NCBI RefSeq assembly: GCF_009796845.1
Contig: NZ_CP047025.1
Coordinates: 2,790,001-2,854,000, forward strand
Source: Cobetia sp. L2A1
GTDB lineage: Bacteria; Pseudomonadota; Gammaproteobacteria; Pseudomonadales; Halomonadaceae
Direction: 5' to 3'
DNA length: 64,000 bases
A model generated the notes under the pieces. The model saw nothing but the letters and a program-made list of their open reading frames with translations, was not told the origin of the DNA and did no database searches. Position numbers and translations under genes: made by a program. Shown in pieces: positions 9,550 through 17,865 of the stretch (the first letter of the stretch is position 1; each line of letters starts with the position of its first letter).

Positions 9550-9999
9550 TCATTCACGTGGAAGCGTATCGACAGCGGTAGCCTCGGGAGTACTGCTGTC
9601 CACGGATGCCACGCCACGCCCGCCCTTCGGCTCAGGCCGAGTCGCCAGCCATATCGCCAGCAACGTCAGGAAGACCAGCAACGACAGCTTTACCGCCAGC
9701 ACCGATACCGTGAACAGAATGATCAGCATCGAGACAGCCAGCATGCTTACCGCCATGATGCGCGCGCGCAGCGGGATGGCGCGTTCTTGCTCCCAGGCAA
9801 CCAGTGTCGGCCCTATCTGGGGATGCTCGCGAATATAACGCGCGAAGCGGGGAGAGCCTCTGCTGGCACATGCCAGCGCCAGCAGCATGAATACGGTCGT
9901 CGGCAGCAGAGGCAAGAACATCCCGACAAAGCCGATGGCGAAAAACAGCCAAGCCAAGCCAAGCCAGCAAATACGCTTCATGCGCCGGAAGATCATCAT
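9550..9999 (-). CDS. DUF454 (YbaN-like) inner-membrane protein
   Basis: This 149-residue protein carries the DUF454 features: an N-terminal hydrophobic hairpin with GFVGMFLPLLPTTVF, a polar stretch SPRF-x-RYIREHPQIGP and two further hydrophobic helices (about 80-118). E. coli YbaN belongs to this family and its function is not established. The 30-residue tail is polar and acidic. RBS GAGGAC lies 6 bases before the ATG at 9999; an ATG at codon 2 or 7 is possible. It sits alone between pepN and the glycerate kinase gene, all on the minus strand, with gaps over 100 bases on both sides. Confidence 0.85.
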   Translation of the reverse strand: MMIFRRMKRICWLGLAWLFFAIGFVGMFLPLLPTTVFMLLALACASRGSPRFARYIREHPQIGPTLVAWEQERAIPLRARIMAVSMLAVSMLIILFTVSVLAVKLSLLVFLTLLAIWLATRPEPKGGRGVASVDSSTPEATAVDTLPRE

Positions 10000-10195
10000 G
10001 TCGGGTCCTCGTCACCTTTGGCCGCACATTTCTTTGTGCTACCTGCCACCAGTCAACCGGCAAGCTGTCTCGGGGGGAAGTGTTTTATCGCTATCTACTT
10101 GATAGCACTCGCTGCATGGTAACGGGCTTGCCGAAGTCACGAAAGGCTACACGTGCGCAACAACGCCACACCTGATGTGCGGCGAAGCACTCTCT

Positions 10196-11416
10196 TTATG
10201 CGTTACGCGCCATCAACCACAGGCGCATGATGGCCTCACAACGGTCTGCCAGTAGCTCAGGCGTACGTGCCAGCGCCTGTTCCAATGGCATGGCACTGTC
10301 ACATAAGGTGAAGACGGCACCTACGCCTTCTTCATGCGCAGCCTGCCAGCCATCACCCAGACGCCCTGCCAATACGATGGTCGGCACACCAGCGGCCTTG
10401 GCTGCACGCGCGGCCCCAATGGGCGTCTTGCCACCCAGACTCTGCCCATCGAGTCCACCTTCACCGGTGATCAGAAGATCGCACTGTGAAAGTCGCGCAG
10501 TGACGTTCAGGCGCTCCATCACCAGCTCAATGCCGGGCCGAAGTGCACCAGACAACCAGGCTGCCGCCGCGTAGCCCATGCCACCTGCTGCGCCGGCACC
10601 CGCGAGAGTAGATTGGTCGCCGCACAATACTTCGGCACTCAAGCGCGCGAAGCGAGCGAGCGCTGCGTCAAGCTCTGCCACCTGCTCTGGATTGGCGCCC
10701 TTCTGTGGCCCGAACACAGCGGTAGCCCCACGCGGACCACACAGCGGATTATCGACGTCGACCGCGGCCGCAACACTGAGCGTCGCGAGACGTGCGTCCA
10801 GTCCGCTGGCGTCAAGACTAGCCAGCTGAGCCAAGGCTGCCCCTCCCGGCGGCAATTCCTCGCCTTGAGCATCCAGCAAGCGCAGGCCAAGTGCCTTGAG
10901 CATGCCGCTGCCGCCATCATTGGTCGCGCTGCCACCCAACGTCAGAATCAACTGCTCGGCACCCACGTCCAGCGCAGCCAGAATCAGCTCACCGACACCA
11001 TAGGTGCTGGCGATACGCGCATCGCGTTCGTCCGGTGTCAGCAGGTGCAAACCACTGGCCTCAGCTAGCTCAACAATGGCGGTGCGGCTACCCGGCTGCC
11101 ACCCCCACTGTGCGCTGACCTTGCGTCCTAGCGGATCCTGTACCTGACAGCAACGTGCCTCGATAGGGTCTGACTCAATCGCTGCTGCCAACAGTGCGGC
11201 CAACGTGCCCTCCCCGCCATCTCCCAATGGGCAGAGATCCAACTCGGCATCAGGCAAGACACGCCGTATACCGACGGCCATGGCTTCAGCCGCTTCACTG
11301 GCTGCCAATGCTTCCTTGAAGCTATCCGGGGCCAGCAGAATTCTCGGCGCAGATGATGAAGACACTACTGCATCAACACTTGTTTCGAAATTTGCGTCAG
11401 ATCCATGAAGGGGCAT
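10196..11416 (-). CDS. Glycerate 2-kinase (GarK/GlxK family)
   Basis: The 406-residue protein belongs to the bacterial glycerate kinase type 1 family, which phosphorylates D-glycerate with ATP, usually at C2, at the end of glyoxylate/glucarate degradation. Family landmarks are APDSFKEALAASEAAEAMA near the N-terminus, PLGDGGEGT, GLGGSATNDGG-like LTLGGSATNDGGSG, GAAGGMGYA and TGEGGLDGQSLGGKTP. The start was taken at 11416, where AAGGAAAG precedes the ATG by 8 bases; the open frame extends nine more codons. About 25 N-terminal residues precede the family core and are Ser-rich. No hydroxypyruvate reductase or transporter gene is adjacent, so it stands alone here. The roughly 195-base gap downstream holds only a weak hairpin near 10164-10184. 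Confidence 0.93.
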   Translation of the reverse strand: MPLHGSDANFETSVDAVVSSSSAPRILLAPDSFKEALAASEAAEAMAVGIRRVLPDAELDLCPLGDGGEGTLAALLAAAIESDPIEARCCQVQDPLGRKVSAQWGWQPGSRTAIVELAEASGLHLLTPDERDARIASTYGVGELILAALDVGAEQLILTLGGSATNDGGSGMLKALGLRLLDAQGEELPPGGAALAQLASLDASGLDARLATLSVAAAVDVDNPLCGPRGATAVFGPQKGANPEQVAELDAALARFARLSAEVLCGDQSTLAGAGAAGGMGYAAAAWLSGALRPGIELVMERLNVTARLSQCDLLITGEGGLDGQSLGGKTPIGAARAAKAAGVPTIVLAGRLGDGWQAAHEEGVGAVFTLCDSAMPLEQALARTPELLADRCEAIMRLWLMARNA

Positions 11417-11541
11417 CCGTACTTTCCTTGTCGAGAGTAGCAATGAGGATGAGTGTCATAGTACACAGCCACGGCACAAACGACTCTTCTCAAATCGGAT
11501 GACAGCTCATCCTTACCAACGACATGCATCGGCCACAAACA

Positions 11542-11579
11542 CAACTGCCGCCCGTCGGAAGCCCGACGGACGGCAGTTG
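11542..11579 (-). terminator. Hairpin terminator after the CvfB-like gene
   Basis: 17-base arms (11542-11558 and 11563-11579) pair with one mismatch around an AAGC loop. On the minus strand the hairpin follows the CvfB-like stop by 40 bases and is followed by a T/G-rich stretch (GTTGTGTTTG) rather than a clean T-run. It is a probable rather than certain rho-independent terminator. Confidence 0.6.
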
Positions 11580-11619
11580 AAGGTCACTGACTCAGTGATT
11601 CAGTGACGTGTTACTGACA

Positions 11620-12471
11620 TTACTCAGCTGGCTTCACCAGACGTGTTTCTGTCGGTGCCAGACTGACCTTGCCTTCGCGCTTCAAATGGCCCAACGCGCG
11701 CTTGAAGTTAGCCTTGCTGGCGCCAAAGGCTTCGCTGACGGCTTCAGGCGCGCTCTTGTCGCCCAACGGCAGCACACCACCGCTGGCCTCAAGGCTCGCG
11801 AGAATACGATCCGCCAGCTGCTGATGCCCAGCCGGACCCGGCGCCTGCGGCGTCAGATCAATATTGCCATCACCATCATTTTTCAATACCCACAGGCGCA
11901 GACGATTGCCAATACGCAGACGTGTGAAGATCCGGTCGTGATGCACAAGACCCCAGTGGGTATTGTTGATGATGATCTTCATGCCCAGCTCCGTACGCGC
12001 GGCGACCAGTCCTGAGACTTCCTCGCCTGCGGCATACTCGCTTGGCACCTTATCCAACCAGCGATCAAGACGCATCGAAGCGACCATGCGGTCACTGTGC
12101 TTGTCGAGTCCGACGTGCACCATCGCAAACTGACCGGCCTTCAACTCGCGCTTGCGCTCGCCGTAGGGCAGCAACAAGTCCTTGCTGAGGCCGTTATCGA
12201 GGAAGGTACCGATATCATTGACTTCGACCACCTTGAGTGCGGCAAATTCACCGGCCATGGCACGCGGATAACGCGTGGTCGCCAGCAGACGGTCTTCGTC
12301 ATCCAGGCTGACAAAGACTTCAACGGCATCGCCGATGTCAGAGCCGGGGGGAATGAAGGGCGTCGGTAGCAGAATTTCACCATGACTACCGCCATCGACG
12401 AAGACGCCGAAGCCGACCCGCTTGGTGATCGTCAGGGTATTGCGCTGGCCGATAGCGAGCGGAGCAGACAT
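11620..12471 (-). CDS. CvfB/YitL-like S1-domain RNA-binding protein
   Basis: This 283-residue protein matches the CvfB (YitL) family. Repeated S1-like OB modules include GFGVFVDGG...GEILLP near residues 20-40 and DIGTFLDNGLSKDLLLPYGE near 85-105. A third barrel is followed by a C-terminal winged-helix segment (FGASKANFKRALGHLKREGKV, about 248-270). Family members bind RNA; the Staphylococcus protein affects virulence gene expression, but the role in proteobacteria is unclear. The start at 12471 is set by AGAGAGG 6 bases upstream, although the frame opens eight codons earlier. The gene lies between its own terminator and the yajQ terminator, so it is a single-gene unit with a structured upstream region (see 12544-12615). 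Confidence 0.88.
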   Translation of the reverse strand: MSAPLAIGQRNTLTITKRVGFGVFVDGGSHGEILLPTPFIPPGSDIGDAVEVFVSLDDEDRLLATTRYPRAMAGEFAALKVVEVNDIGTFLDNGLSKDLLLPYGERKRELKAGQFAMVHVGLDKHSDRMVASMRLDRWLDKVPSEYAAGEEVSGLVAARTELGMKIIINNTHWGLVHHDRIFTRLRIGNRLRLWVLKNDGDGNIDLTPQAPGPAGHQQLADRILASLEASGGVLPLGDKSAPEAVSEAFGASKANFKRALGHLKREGKVSLAPTETRLVKPAE

Positions 12472-12543
12472 GTAACCTCTCTTTGCGCTTGCCATGCCAC
12501 TGGGGCACGATCAGCGCAGACATAACAAATGAAAATTGCGAAG

Positions 12544-12615
12544 CGCTTTGAAAGCGTAGCGTCTGGACCACGGATAGCGTAGCGCCTGGACATGAGACAT
12601 TACGCTTTCAAAGCG
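12544..12615. repeat. Nested palindromic/direct repeat upstream of the CvfB-like gene
   Basis: A perfect 15-base inverted repeat has arms at 12544-12558 (CGCTTTGAAAGCGTA) and 12601-12615 with a 42-base spacer. Each arm is itself a small palindrome (CGCTTT-G-AAAGCG). Inside, AGCGTAGCGTCTGGAC is followed by AGCGTAGCGCCTGGAC as an imperfect direct repeat. It lies 73-145 bases upstream of the CvfB-like start and just beyond the yajQ terminator, so it may be a protein-binding or leader structure. Confidence 0.6.
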
Positions 12616-12626
12616 AGTCAAACGAA

Positions 12627-12661
12627 CTCAGCACCGCACGCCGGGAGCGTGCGGTGCTGAG
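12627..12661 (-). terminator. Terminator of yajQ
   Basis: Perfect 15-base stem (CTCAGCACCGCACGC and its complement) with a CGGGA loop begins 33 bases after the yajQ stop. On the minus strand it is followed by TTCGTTTGAC, a modest T-rich stretch. Confidence 0.7.
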
Positions 12662-12693
12662 CATGACGATATCTGCCGCTTGCGCAGCGAAAA

Positions 12694-13182
12694 TCAGTCG
12701 CGGAAATTATTGAACTGCAGCGGCAGCTCAATGCCTTCATCACTCTTGAGCAATGCCATGGCGTCCTGCAGATCATCACGCTTCTTGCCGGTCACACGGA
12801 CTTTCTCGCCCTGGATCTGCGCCTGCACCTTGAGCTTGGCATCCTTGAGCGCCTTGACGACCTTCTTGGCGTTCGCCTGATCGAGCCCCTGGCGCAACAC
12901 CAGCTGCTGGCGGGCACGTACTCCACCACTTTCAGGATCTTTCTCTTCCAGACAGCGCACGTCGATACCGCGTGCAATCAGACGTCCCTTGAGCAGATCA
13001 ATCATCTGACGCAGCTGAAAATCAGCCTCTGCCTCAAGATTGACGTTCTCTTCCTTCTCGAGTGCGAAGGTGGCAGTCACGCCCTTGAAGTCGAAGCGAG
13101 TCGCGAGTTCGCGATTGGCCTGATCGACGGCGTTCTGAACTTCGTGTTTATCGAGTTCGGAGACAATATCGAATGACGGCAT
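12694..13182 (-). CDS. yajQ: YajQ family nucleotide-binding protein (DUF520)
   Basis: This 162-residue protein is a full-length YajQ, starting MPSFDIVSELDKHEVQNAVDQ and ending in the conserved LPLQFNNFRD. The fold is two ferredoxin-like domains that bind nucleotides or RNA; a Xanthomonas homologue was reported to bind c-di-GMP, so a signalling role is possible but not shown here. RBS AAAGGAAT lies 8 bases before the ATG. The gene is monocistronic, with a strong hairpin downstream and a 130-base gap upstream to the GNAT gene. Confidence 0.95.
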   Translation of the reverse strand: MPSFDIVSELDKHEVQNAVDQANRELATRFDFKGVTATFALEKEENVNLEAEADFQLRQMIDLLKGRLIARGIDVRCLEEKDPESGGVRARQQLVLRQGLDQANAKKVVKALKDAKLKVQAQIQGEKVRVTGKKRDDLQDAMALLKSDEGIELPLQFNNFRD

Positions 13183-13315
13183 GGAGTGATTCCTTTAGAG
13201 CCTTGAAAAATAGCGCATTGACGCGAAAGCACCCTAGAACGAAAGTGCCATAAAGAACAGCGCATCCTAGCCCATGAAGGCGTGTCGCGCCATGCCCGCA
13301 CGCAAGGAGTCTGAC

Positions 13316-13903
13316 TCAGACGGCGTTGGCATCGACAAGTGCCGTCAGCGTCTTGCGCATCTTCCAGGCCGAAGCGCCGTCTGCATAGTAATCCGTCAGA
13401 CGACCGTATTTGGCAAAGCCATGCCGCTCATAGAGCGCGATCGCAGGCGCATTACCGGTATGCACCTCAAGATCCAGCTGCTGACAACCCTGTTCACAGG
13501 CCAGGCATTCAAGCGCACTCAGCAACTGTTGCGCCAGGCCACGCCCTCGTGCATCGGGATGCAAGCAAAAGGAGTAGAGCCGTGCCCGCTGTGAATTGCG
13601 TCGAAACAGCAAGGTGCCGTAACCCAGCACACTACGTAGCGGCGTGGCGTCATCCTGCTCAATACTGCCTGTCGGCCACAGGGCAGCCATGACATTGCTG
13701 GAGTCCGCCGCCATGCTTGAGGACTGTAGAGGCGAGGTTGTCTCTTCATCGGGCTGAATGACCACCAACGTGCGCGCATTGGCACGCAGAATGAGGTGAG
13801 ACAACTGACGACGACTAAACCAGTCGCTGTCAAAGCTCACTTCCTCTAGCTCTACAAGAGCATCGAGATCAGCTCGAATGGCAGGACGCAAAATAGGGGT
13901 CAT
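13316..13903 (-). CDS. GNAT family N-acetyltransferase (RimI-like), divergent from RimK-like gene
   Basis: This 195-residue acetyltransferase shows the acetyl-CoA loop HPDARGRGLAQQLL (about 133-146), the following LDLEVHTGNAPAIALYERHGF and a typical N-terminal RPAIRADLDALVELE strand-helix. A 35-residue polar insertion (SSSMAADSSNVMAALWP...) sits between strands 3 and 4. The frame opens 40 codons earlier, but GAGAGAG precedes the ATG at 13903 by about 9 bases and the GNAT fold begins exactly there. It is divergent from the RimK-like ligase at 14123. In related genomes I recall a GNAT protein fused to a C39-like peptidase domain next to such a ligase; here only the GNAT part is present. The substrate is unknown. 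Confidence 0.88.
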   Translation of the reverse strand: MTPILRPAIRADLDALVELEEVSFDSDWFSRRQLSHLILRANARTLVVIQPDEETTSPLQSSSMAADSSNVMAALWPTGSIEQDDATPLRSVLGYGTLLFRRNSQRARLYSFCLHPDARGRGLAQQLLSALECLACEQGCQQLDLEVHTGNAPAIALYERHGFAKYGRLTDYYADGASAWKMRKTLTALVDANAV

Positions 13904-14122
13904 GGTGCAGGCTCTCTCGCTTGGCAGTGCCCGCAAGCTGCATTGACAGACAGCTTGAAATGGCGCGTTTGGATGCGCTGCATTCTGGCCATGCAGGCGT
14001 GTCTTGTCTTGGCCTGATTGCATGAAATTATTTCACCTTTCAGCCTATTGCGATGACGGGGATTGTTTTTCATGATGCGCATATTAGGCATCGCTTCGGT
14101 GCCCGCCCTTTAAGGCTCTGAA
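13904..14122. promoter_or_regulatory. Divergent intergenic region between GNAT and RimK-like genes
   Basis: This 219-base region must hold the promoters of both divergent genes. A TTGTTT at 14063-14068, followed by an AT-rich CATATTAGG about 16 bases later, is a weak candidate for the plus-strand promoter. No clear operator or hairpin was seen. Confidence 0.3.
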
Positions 14123-15670
14123 ATGTCACGTCTGCGTATTGTGGTTGACCGTGTTTCCGACTGGCGCGCTTTCTATCCCAGTGACGATGTCGTCAGTGCG
14201 CATGACTTCCTCTCAGAGCTCTCCAATGATGCACCCACCGTAGCGACTGGTGACGATGCGCCGCAGCCTGCGACTCATGTCATCAACCTGTGCGGCGGAC
14301 TCGACTATCTGGGTATCGGCTATTATGTCTCGCTGCTGGCACAGGCGCGCGGGCAAAAAGCGCTGCCGACTGTCGAAACCCTAAACCTGCTGTCGCGCAA
14401 GTCATTGATCGACATGGAGCTAGGCGGCATCCGTGTGCTGCTGGAAGAACTCACGCGTAAAGGTTCATTACCAGCACCGAGTCACCTGCCGCTTGTCGAT
14501 GGCAAGCGTCCGCGTATTGATCTGTTGTTGGCCTTTGGGGAAAGCGATGATTCCGCGCTGTCACGTCTTGGCCGCAAGCTGTTCGAACGCCTGCCCTGCC
14601 CGCTGCTGGAGGTACGCCTTGAAGCACGTGGCGATACCTGGACACTCAAGCGTATTCGCCCTCAATCACTGAGCCATCTGGCAAAACGTGACGAGGACCG
14701 ATTTGCTCAGGCCATCAACCGCCACTCACGCAAGGTCTGGCGGACGCCCAAAGCACGTCATCACTATCGCTTTGATCTGGCAATGCTGGTCGATCCAGAC
14801 GAAGCGCTACCGCCGTCAAATCGTACCGCGCTGAAGCACTTCATTCGTGAAGGGCGTCGACTGGGTATTGATGTCAGCCTGATTACGCGCCGTGACGAAG
14901 GGCGTTTGGCTGAATTCGATGGCCTGTTCATTCGCGAGACAACCAGCCTCGACCATCACACCTATCGTATGGCCAAGCGTGCCGAGCATGAGGGGCTGGT
15001 GGTGATGGATGATAGTCAATCAATCCTGCGCTGCACCAACAAGGTCTTCCTGCATGAGCTACTCAAGGCACGTGGTCTGAGTGCACCACAGGGTCGCCTG
15101 ATTCATCGCGGCGAACTACGCCAACTGGCTGAGCGTGGCCAGCACATGCGCTACCCGCTGGTAATGAAGGTGCCAGATGGCGCCTTTTCGCGTGGCATCG
15201 TCAAGATTGAGGGGCCGGAAGCACTGGTGCGCGAAGCAGAGATTCTATTCCATGATTCCGCGTTGCTGCTGCTGCAGGAATGGCTGCCAACGGAATTCGA
15301 TTGGCGCATCGGTGTGCTCGACGGCAAGGTGCTGTATGCCAGTCGTTACTATATGGCCCGTGGCCATTGGCAAATTTACGATCACAGCGGTAACCGGACT
15401 CGCTCCGGAGGCTTTGCCACGGTAGACCCGAGTGAGGTGCCGCCCGCGATCATCAAGGCTGCGCTTAAGGCGACACGCCTGATCGGTGATGGCCTCTATG
15501 GTGTCGATCTCAAGCAGCTGGAAGACCGGGTGGTGGTGATTGAGGTCAACGACAACCCGAACCTGGATGCAGGCGTTGAGGATATGGTGCTGGGCCGCGA
15601 GCTTTATCGTCGCGTGATGGAAGTCTTCCTGGTGCGCATGCAGGCGCGCCGCCAGCCCGTACTTGGCTAA
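14123..15670 (+). CDS. RimK-like ATP-grasp ligase with N-terminal RLAN domain
   Basis: This 515-residue protein has an N-terminal region (about 1-200) with HVINLCGGLDYLGIGYYVSLLA, the RimK-like-ligase-associated (RLAN) domain. A C-terminal ATP-grasp follows (about 290-505) with YPLVMKVPDGAFSRGIVKI (ATP-binding beta strand and Lys), LLLQEWLPTEFDWRIGVLDGKV and the metal-binding VVVIEVNDNPNLDAG. RimK-type enzymes add amino acids, often glutamate, to a carboxyl group of a protein or small molecule. The acceptor of this subfamily is not known. The divergent GNAT gene is a recurrent partner, suggesting a shared modification pathway. No ribosome binding site stands out before the ATG. Confidence 0.88.
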   Translation: MSRLRIVVDRVSDWRAFYPSDDVVSAHDFLSELSNDAPTVATGDDAPQPATHVINLCGGLDYLGIGYYVSLLAQARGQKALPTVETLNLLSRKSLIDMELGGIRVLLEELTRKGSLPAPSHLPLVDGKRPRIDLLLAFGESDDSALSRLGRKLFERLPCPLLEVRLEARGDTWTLKRIRPQSLSHLAKRDEDRFAQAINRHSRKVWRTPKARHHYRFDLAMLVDPDEALPPSNRTALKHFIREGRRLGIDVSLITRRDEGRLAEFDGLFIRETTSLDHHTYRMAKRAEHEGLVVMDDSQSILRCTNKVFLHELLKARGLSAPQGRLIHRGELRQLAERGQHMRYPLVMKVPDGAFSRGIVKIEGPEALVREAEILFHDSALLLLQEWLPTEFDWRIGVLDGKVLYASRYYMARGHWQIYDHSGNRTRSGGFATVDPSEVPPAIIKAALKATRLIGDGLYGVDLKQLEDRVVVIEVNDNPNLDAGVEDMVLGRELYRRVMEVFLVRMQARRQPVLG

Positions 15671-15758
15671 CTCGTGCGTAGCTAACCCGCCCCTTGGCTT
15701 TAAAGGTAGGCCAAGCCTCTTTGGCCATCATGACTCAGGATAACGACTCTGTGCCTTT

Positions 15759-15812
15759 GCCTGAACGCAGCACGCCCGCCATGTTAGACAGGCGGGCGTG
15801 CTGCGTTCAGGC
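15759..15812. terminator. Large convergent hairpin terminator
   Basis: Perfect 22-base arms (15759-15780, 15791-15812) with a 10-base loop lie between the convergent RimK-like and betaine-binding protein genes. On the plus strand it is followed by TTTCGG only, so termination depends on the very stable stem. Its core contains CACGCCCGC, shared with the hairpins at 16830 and 28365. Confidence 0.7.
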
Positions 15813-15858
15813 TTTCGGTGATGTCAGGCCATGCTGCCAAGCCATGCTGACGGGCCCA

Positions 15859-16728
15859 TCAGAGGCCACCTGCCGTCAACCAGCGTTCAATCTGTGCAGG
15901 GTGCTCATCAATCCAAGCCTGCGCGCCCTCCACCGGGTCACCACGTGATTCGATCCCTGCCATCAGTGTGGCAAGTTCTTCATCACTCATTTCCCATGCA
16001 TTCAAGGCCCGTGTGATCTTCGGAAAGTCCTCGCCAAACGCGAGGCGCGACATCCAATGGATATCTTCATTATCGCCGTAAATACCTTCAGGGTCTTTCA
16101 GATACTTGAGGTCGTATTTGGCGAATGCCCAATGAGGATTCCATAGCGTCACGAGCATCGGCGCCTGACGTGAATATGCATCACTCAATGCCGACATCAT
16201 CGCGGGCTCCGAGGAATTGACCTGCTTCATATCGAGTTCATAGCGATCAATCGCATCATCGGTCAAGGCAGCAATGGCAGACCCGGCATCGATGCCTAGC
16301 ACCGTTGGCCGACCCTTGTAGGCAAATTCATCTTCACGCCCCTTGAGGTCTGCAATGGAATCAATATCCACATAGCTTGGCACTACCAACCCAAGCCCAG
16401 TACCGCGGTACCAGATGTCGTGAACTTCAATATCGTCATCATAGGGCGCTAGAAACGGTGCATCTGACGTAGGTAGCCACAACTCCAGCGTGACATCGAT
16501 ATCACGAGTTGCAAGCCCGGCAAACAAGACACTCTTGCCAATGGACTTCAGTTCGACGTCATAGCCTCGCGTGTCTAGCAGCAGTTTCCACATATTGGCG
16601 ACAGCCACATTCTCAGCCCAATTATTGGTACCGAGAATCACCTTACGGTCATCAGAGGCTTGCGCTTGACCAAGCGCCGCACTCAATGCGACAGCGCCTA
16701 GCAGGCCGAATAATGCTCTCTTGATCAT
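15859..16728 (-). CDS. Orphan glycine betaine/choline-type ABC substrate-binding protein (ProX/OpuAC)
   Basis: This 289-residue periplasmic binding protein has a signal peptide (1-24, cleavage after AQA). The mature OpuAC domain has aromatic residues expected to form a cage for a quaternary amine: W37, W84, W106, W196 and W200. Motifs such as GTNNWAENVAVANMWK, DVTLELWLP and APMLVTLWNPHWAF fit the ProX/OpuAC family. Such proteins deliver betaine, choline or proline betaine to an ABC importer for osmoprotection. No permease or ATPase gene is adjacent, so it must work with a transporter encoded elsewhere. The upstream region (16741-16800) is extremely AT-rich and probably holds the promoter. RBS AAGGA lies about 11 bases before the ATG. 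Confidence 0.9.
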   Translation of the reverse strand: MIKRALFGLLGAVALSAALGQAQASDDRKVILGTNNWAENVAVANMWKLLLDTRGYDVELKSIGKSVLFAGLATRDIDVTLELWLPTSDAPFLAPYDDDIEVHDIWYRGTGLGLVVPSYVDIDSIADLKGREDEFAYKGRPTVLGIDAGSAIAALTDDAIDRYELDMKQVNSSEPAMMSALSDAYSRQAPMLVTLWNPHWAFAKYDLKYLKDPEGIYGDNEDIHWMSRLAFGEDFPKITRALNAWEMSDEELATLMAGIESRGDPVEGAQAWIDEHPAQIERWLTAGGL

Positions 16729-16740
16729 GCTGCCATCCTT

Positions 16741-16805
16741 TTGTTATTAATATTATATAATTATTTATAACTTAATTAAGATAACACCATAACAAAAAGG
16801 AATAA
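16741..16805 (-). promoter_or_regulatory. AT-rich promoter region of the betaine-binding protein gene
   Basis: A 60-base run of almost pure A/T directly upstream of the start contains several TATAAT-like stretches on the minus strand (ATTATATAATA, TTATAAATAA). An exact -35/-10 pair cannot be chosen. It may also bind a nucleoid protein such as the MvaT encoded at 23593. Confidence 0.5.
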
Positions 16806-16829
16806 AGATTTCATCCTTTGCGCCAAATG

Positions 16830-16873
16830 CAACAACGCCCGCTCCTCCTGCAAAGAGGGAGCGGGCGTTGTTG
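16830..16873 (-). terminator. Terminator of the DUF2797-yeaC operon
   Basis: Perfect 16-base arms (CAACAACGCCCGCTCC at 16830-16845 and its complement at 16858-16873) around a 12-base loop. It starts 33 bases after the DUF2797 stop on the minus strand. No clean T-run follows (GCATTTGG). Confidence 0.7.
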
Positions 16874-16905
16874 TTGAGACAGAAGAGCCAGTGTGACGAC
16901 AGTAT

Positions 16906-17865
16906 TTACTCGCCCAGCGTGACCTCAATCTCATAGCCGGTGAACTTGCGCAGGTTGATCACGCCAGTGTCGAGAATCAGGTACTGTCCCTTGAGACCCT
17001 CGAGCACACCTTCCACGACCGGTGTCTTGTCGAAGTTGAATGACGTGACCTTGGTGGGCGCAGTACGTACCGGGAAATCAAACGCCAGCGGCGTCGTTCT
17101 CAATACGCGAATGGCACCCTCACCACAATGCACCTGCAGTGCCGCCAGCCCGTCTTCCATCTGTGCGAGGAGTTGATCACGCTCGGCTTCCAGATCCAGC
17201 TCAGCCACATCGCCTTTCAGCATTGCGCGCCAGTTGGTTCTGTCATTGACCGCCTGCTTGAACAATACCTCTACCAGCCCAGACTGCAGCCGGTTGGACA
17301 CCTCGACAATCGGTAGCGCCTGAATGGCGCCCTGATCAAACCAGCGAGTCGGCATCTGAGTCGCACGCGTAATGCCGACCTTGAGCCCCGAAGAATTGGC
17401 GAGATAAACGATGTGCGGCTGGAAACAGAACTGCTCGCCCCACTCCGGGTCACGACAGGTGCCCTCGGCGAAGTGGCAGGTTTCTGGCTTCATGATGCAG
17501 CCATCGCACTGCGGCAGCTTGCGAAAACAGGGATAGCAATGGCCCTGCGCGAAGCTCTTCTTGGTCTTGCGACCGCAGTGTGTACAGTGAATCTGACCGC
17601 TGAAGGTCAGACGTATCGGCTGGCCTAGATAGGCATTCAGTGGCTGACGCTTATCGCCAAGACGCAACGCATAGTTGGCCTCTACACGCTCACGCAGTCC
17701 AGCAACGGCCTCGGGCGAAGTGTCAATCACGACAGGCTCACCGGATGGCTCTATCGACATCTTGGCAAGATTACCGCTCAGCGTACGAGACTCAGCGTGG
17801 CTGACAGTATGCTGGGCCTGATCTTCACTGGCCTTCAGCGTAGCGTCGAGTGTCAATTGACCCAC
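16906..17865 (-). CDS. DUF2797 protein with zinc-ribbon cysteines and GIY-YIG-like core
   Basis: This 319-residue protein fits the DUF2797 family. An N-terminal beta-rich part is followed by a Cys-rich region (about 92-147) with HCTHCGRKTKKSF, HCYPCFRKLPQCDGC, and CHFAEGTCRDPEWGEQFC; this suggests two metal sites. Next comes IVYLANSSGLKVGITR (about 152-167), which resembles the GIY-YIG nuclease core (YL...KVGIT) followed by Arg and RWFDQGA. A nuclease or nucleic-acid role is an inference; the family has no established function. It overlaps the upstream yeaC gene by 13 bases, so the two are cotranscribed. The start ATG at 17865 lies inside yeaC. Confidence 0.85.
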   Translation of the reverse strand: MGQLTLDATLKASEDQAQHTVSHAESRTLSGNLAKMSIEPSGEPVVIDTSPEAVAGLRERVEANYALRLGDKRQPLNAYLGQPIRLTFSGQIHCTHCGRKTKKSFAQGHCYPCFRKLPQCDGCIMKPETCHFAEGTCRDPEWGEQFCFQPHIVYLANSSGLKVGITRATQMPTRWFDQGAIQALPIVEVSNRLQSGLVEVLFKQAVNDRTNWRAMLKGDVAELDLEAERDQLLAQMEDGLAALQVHCGEGAIRVLRTTPLAFDFPVRTAPTKVTSFNFDKTPVVEGVLEGLKGQYLILDTGVINLRKFTGYEIEVTLGE

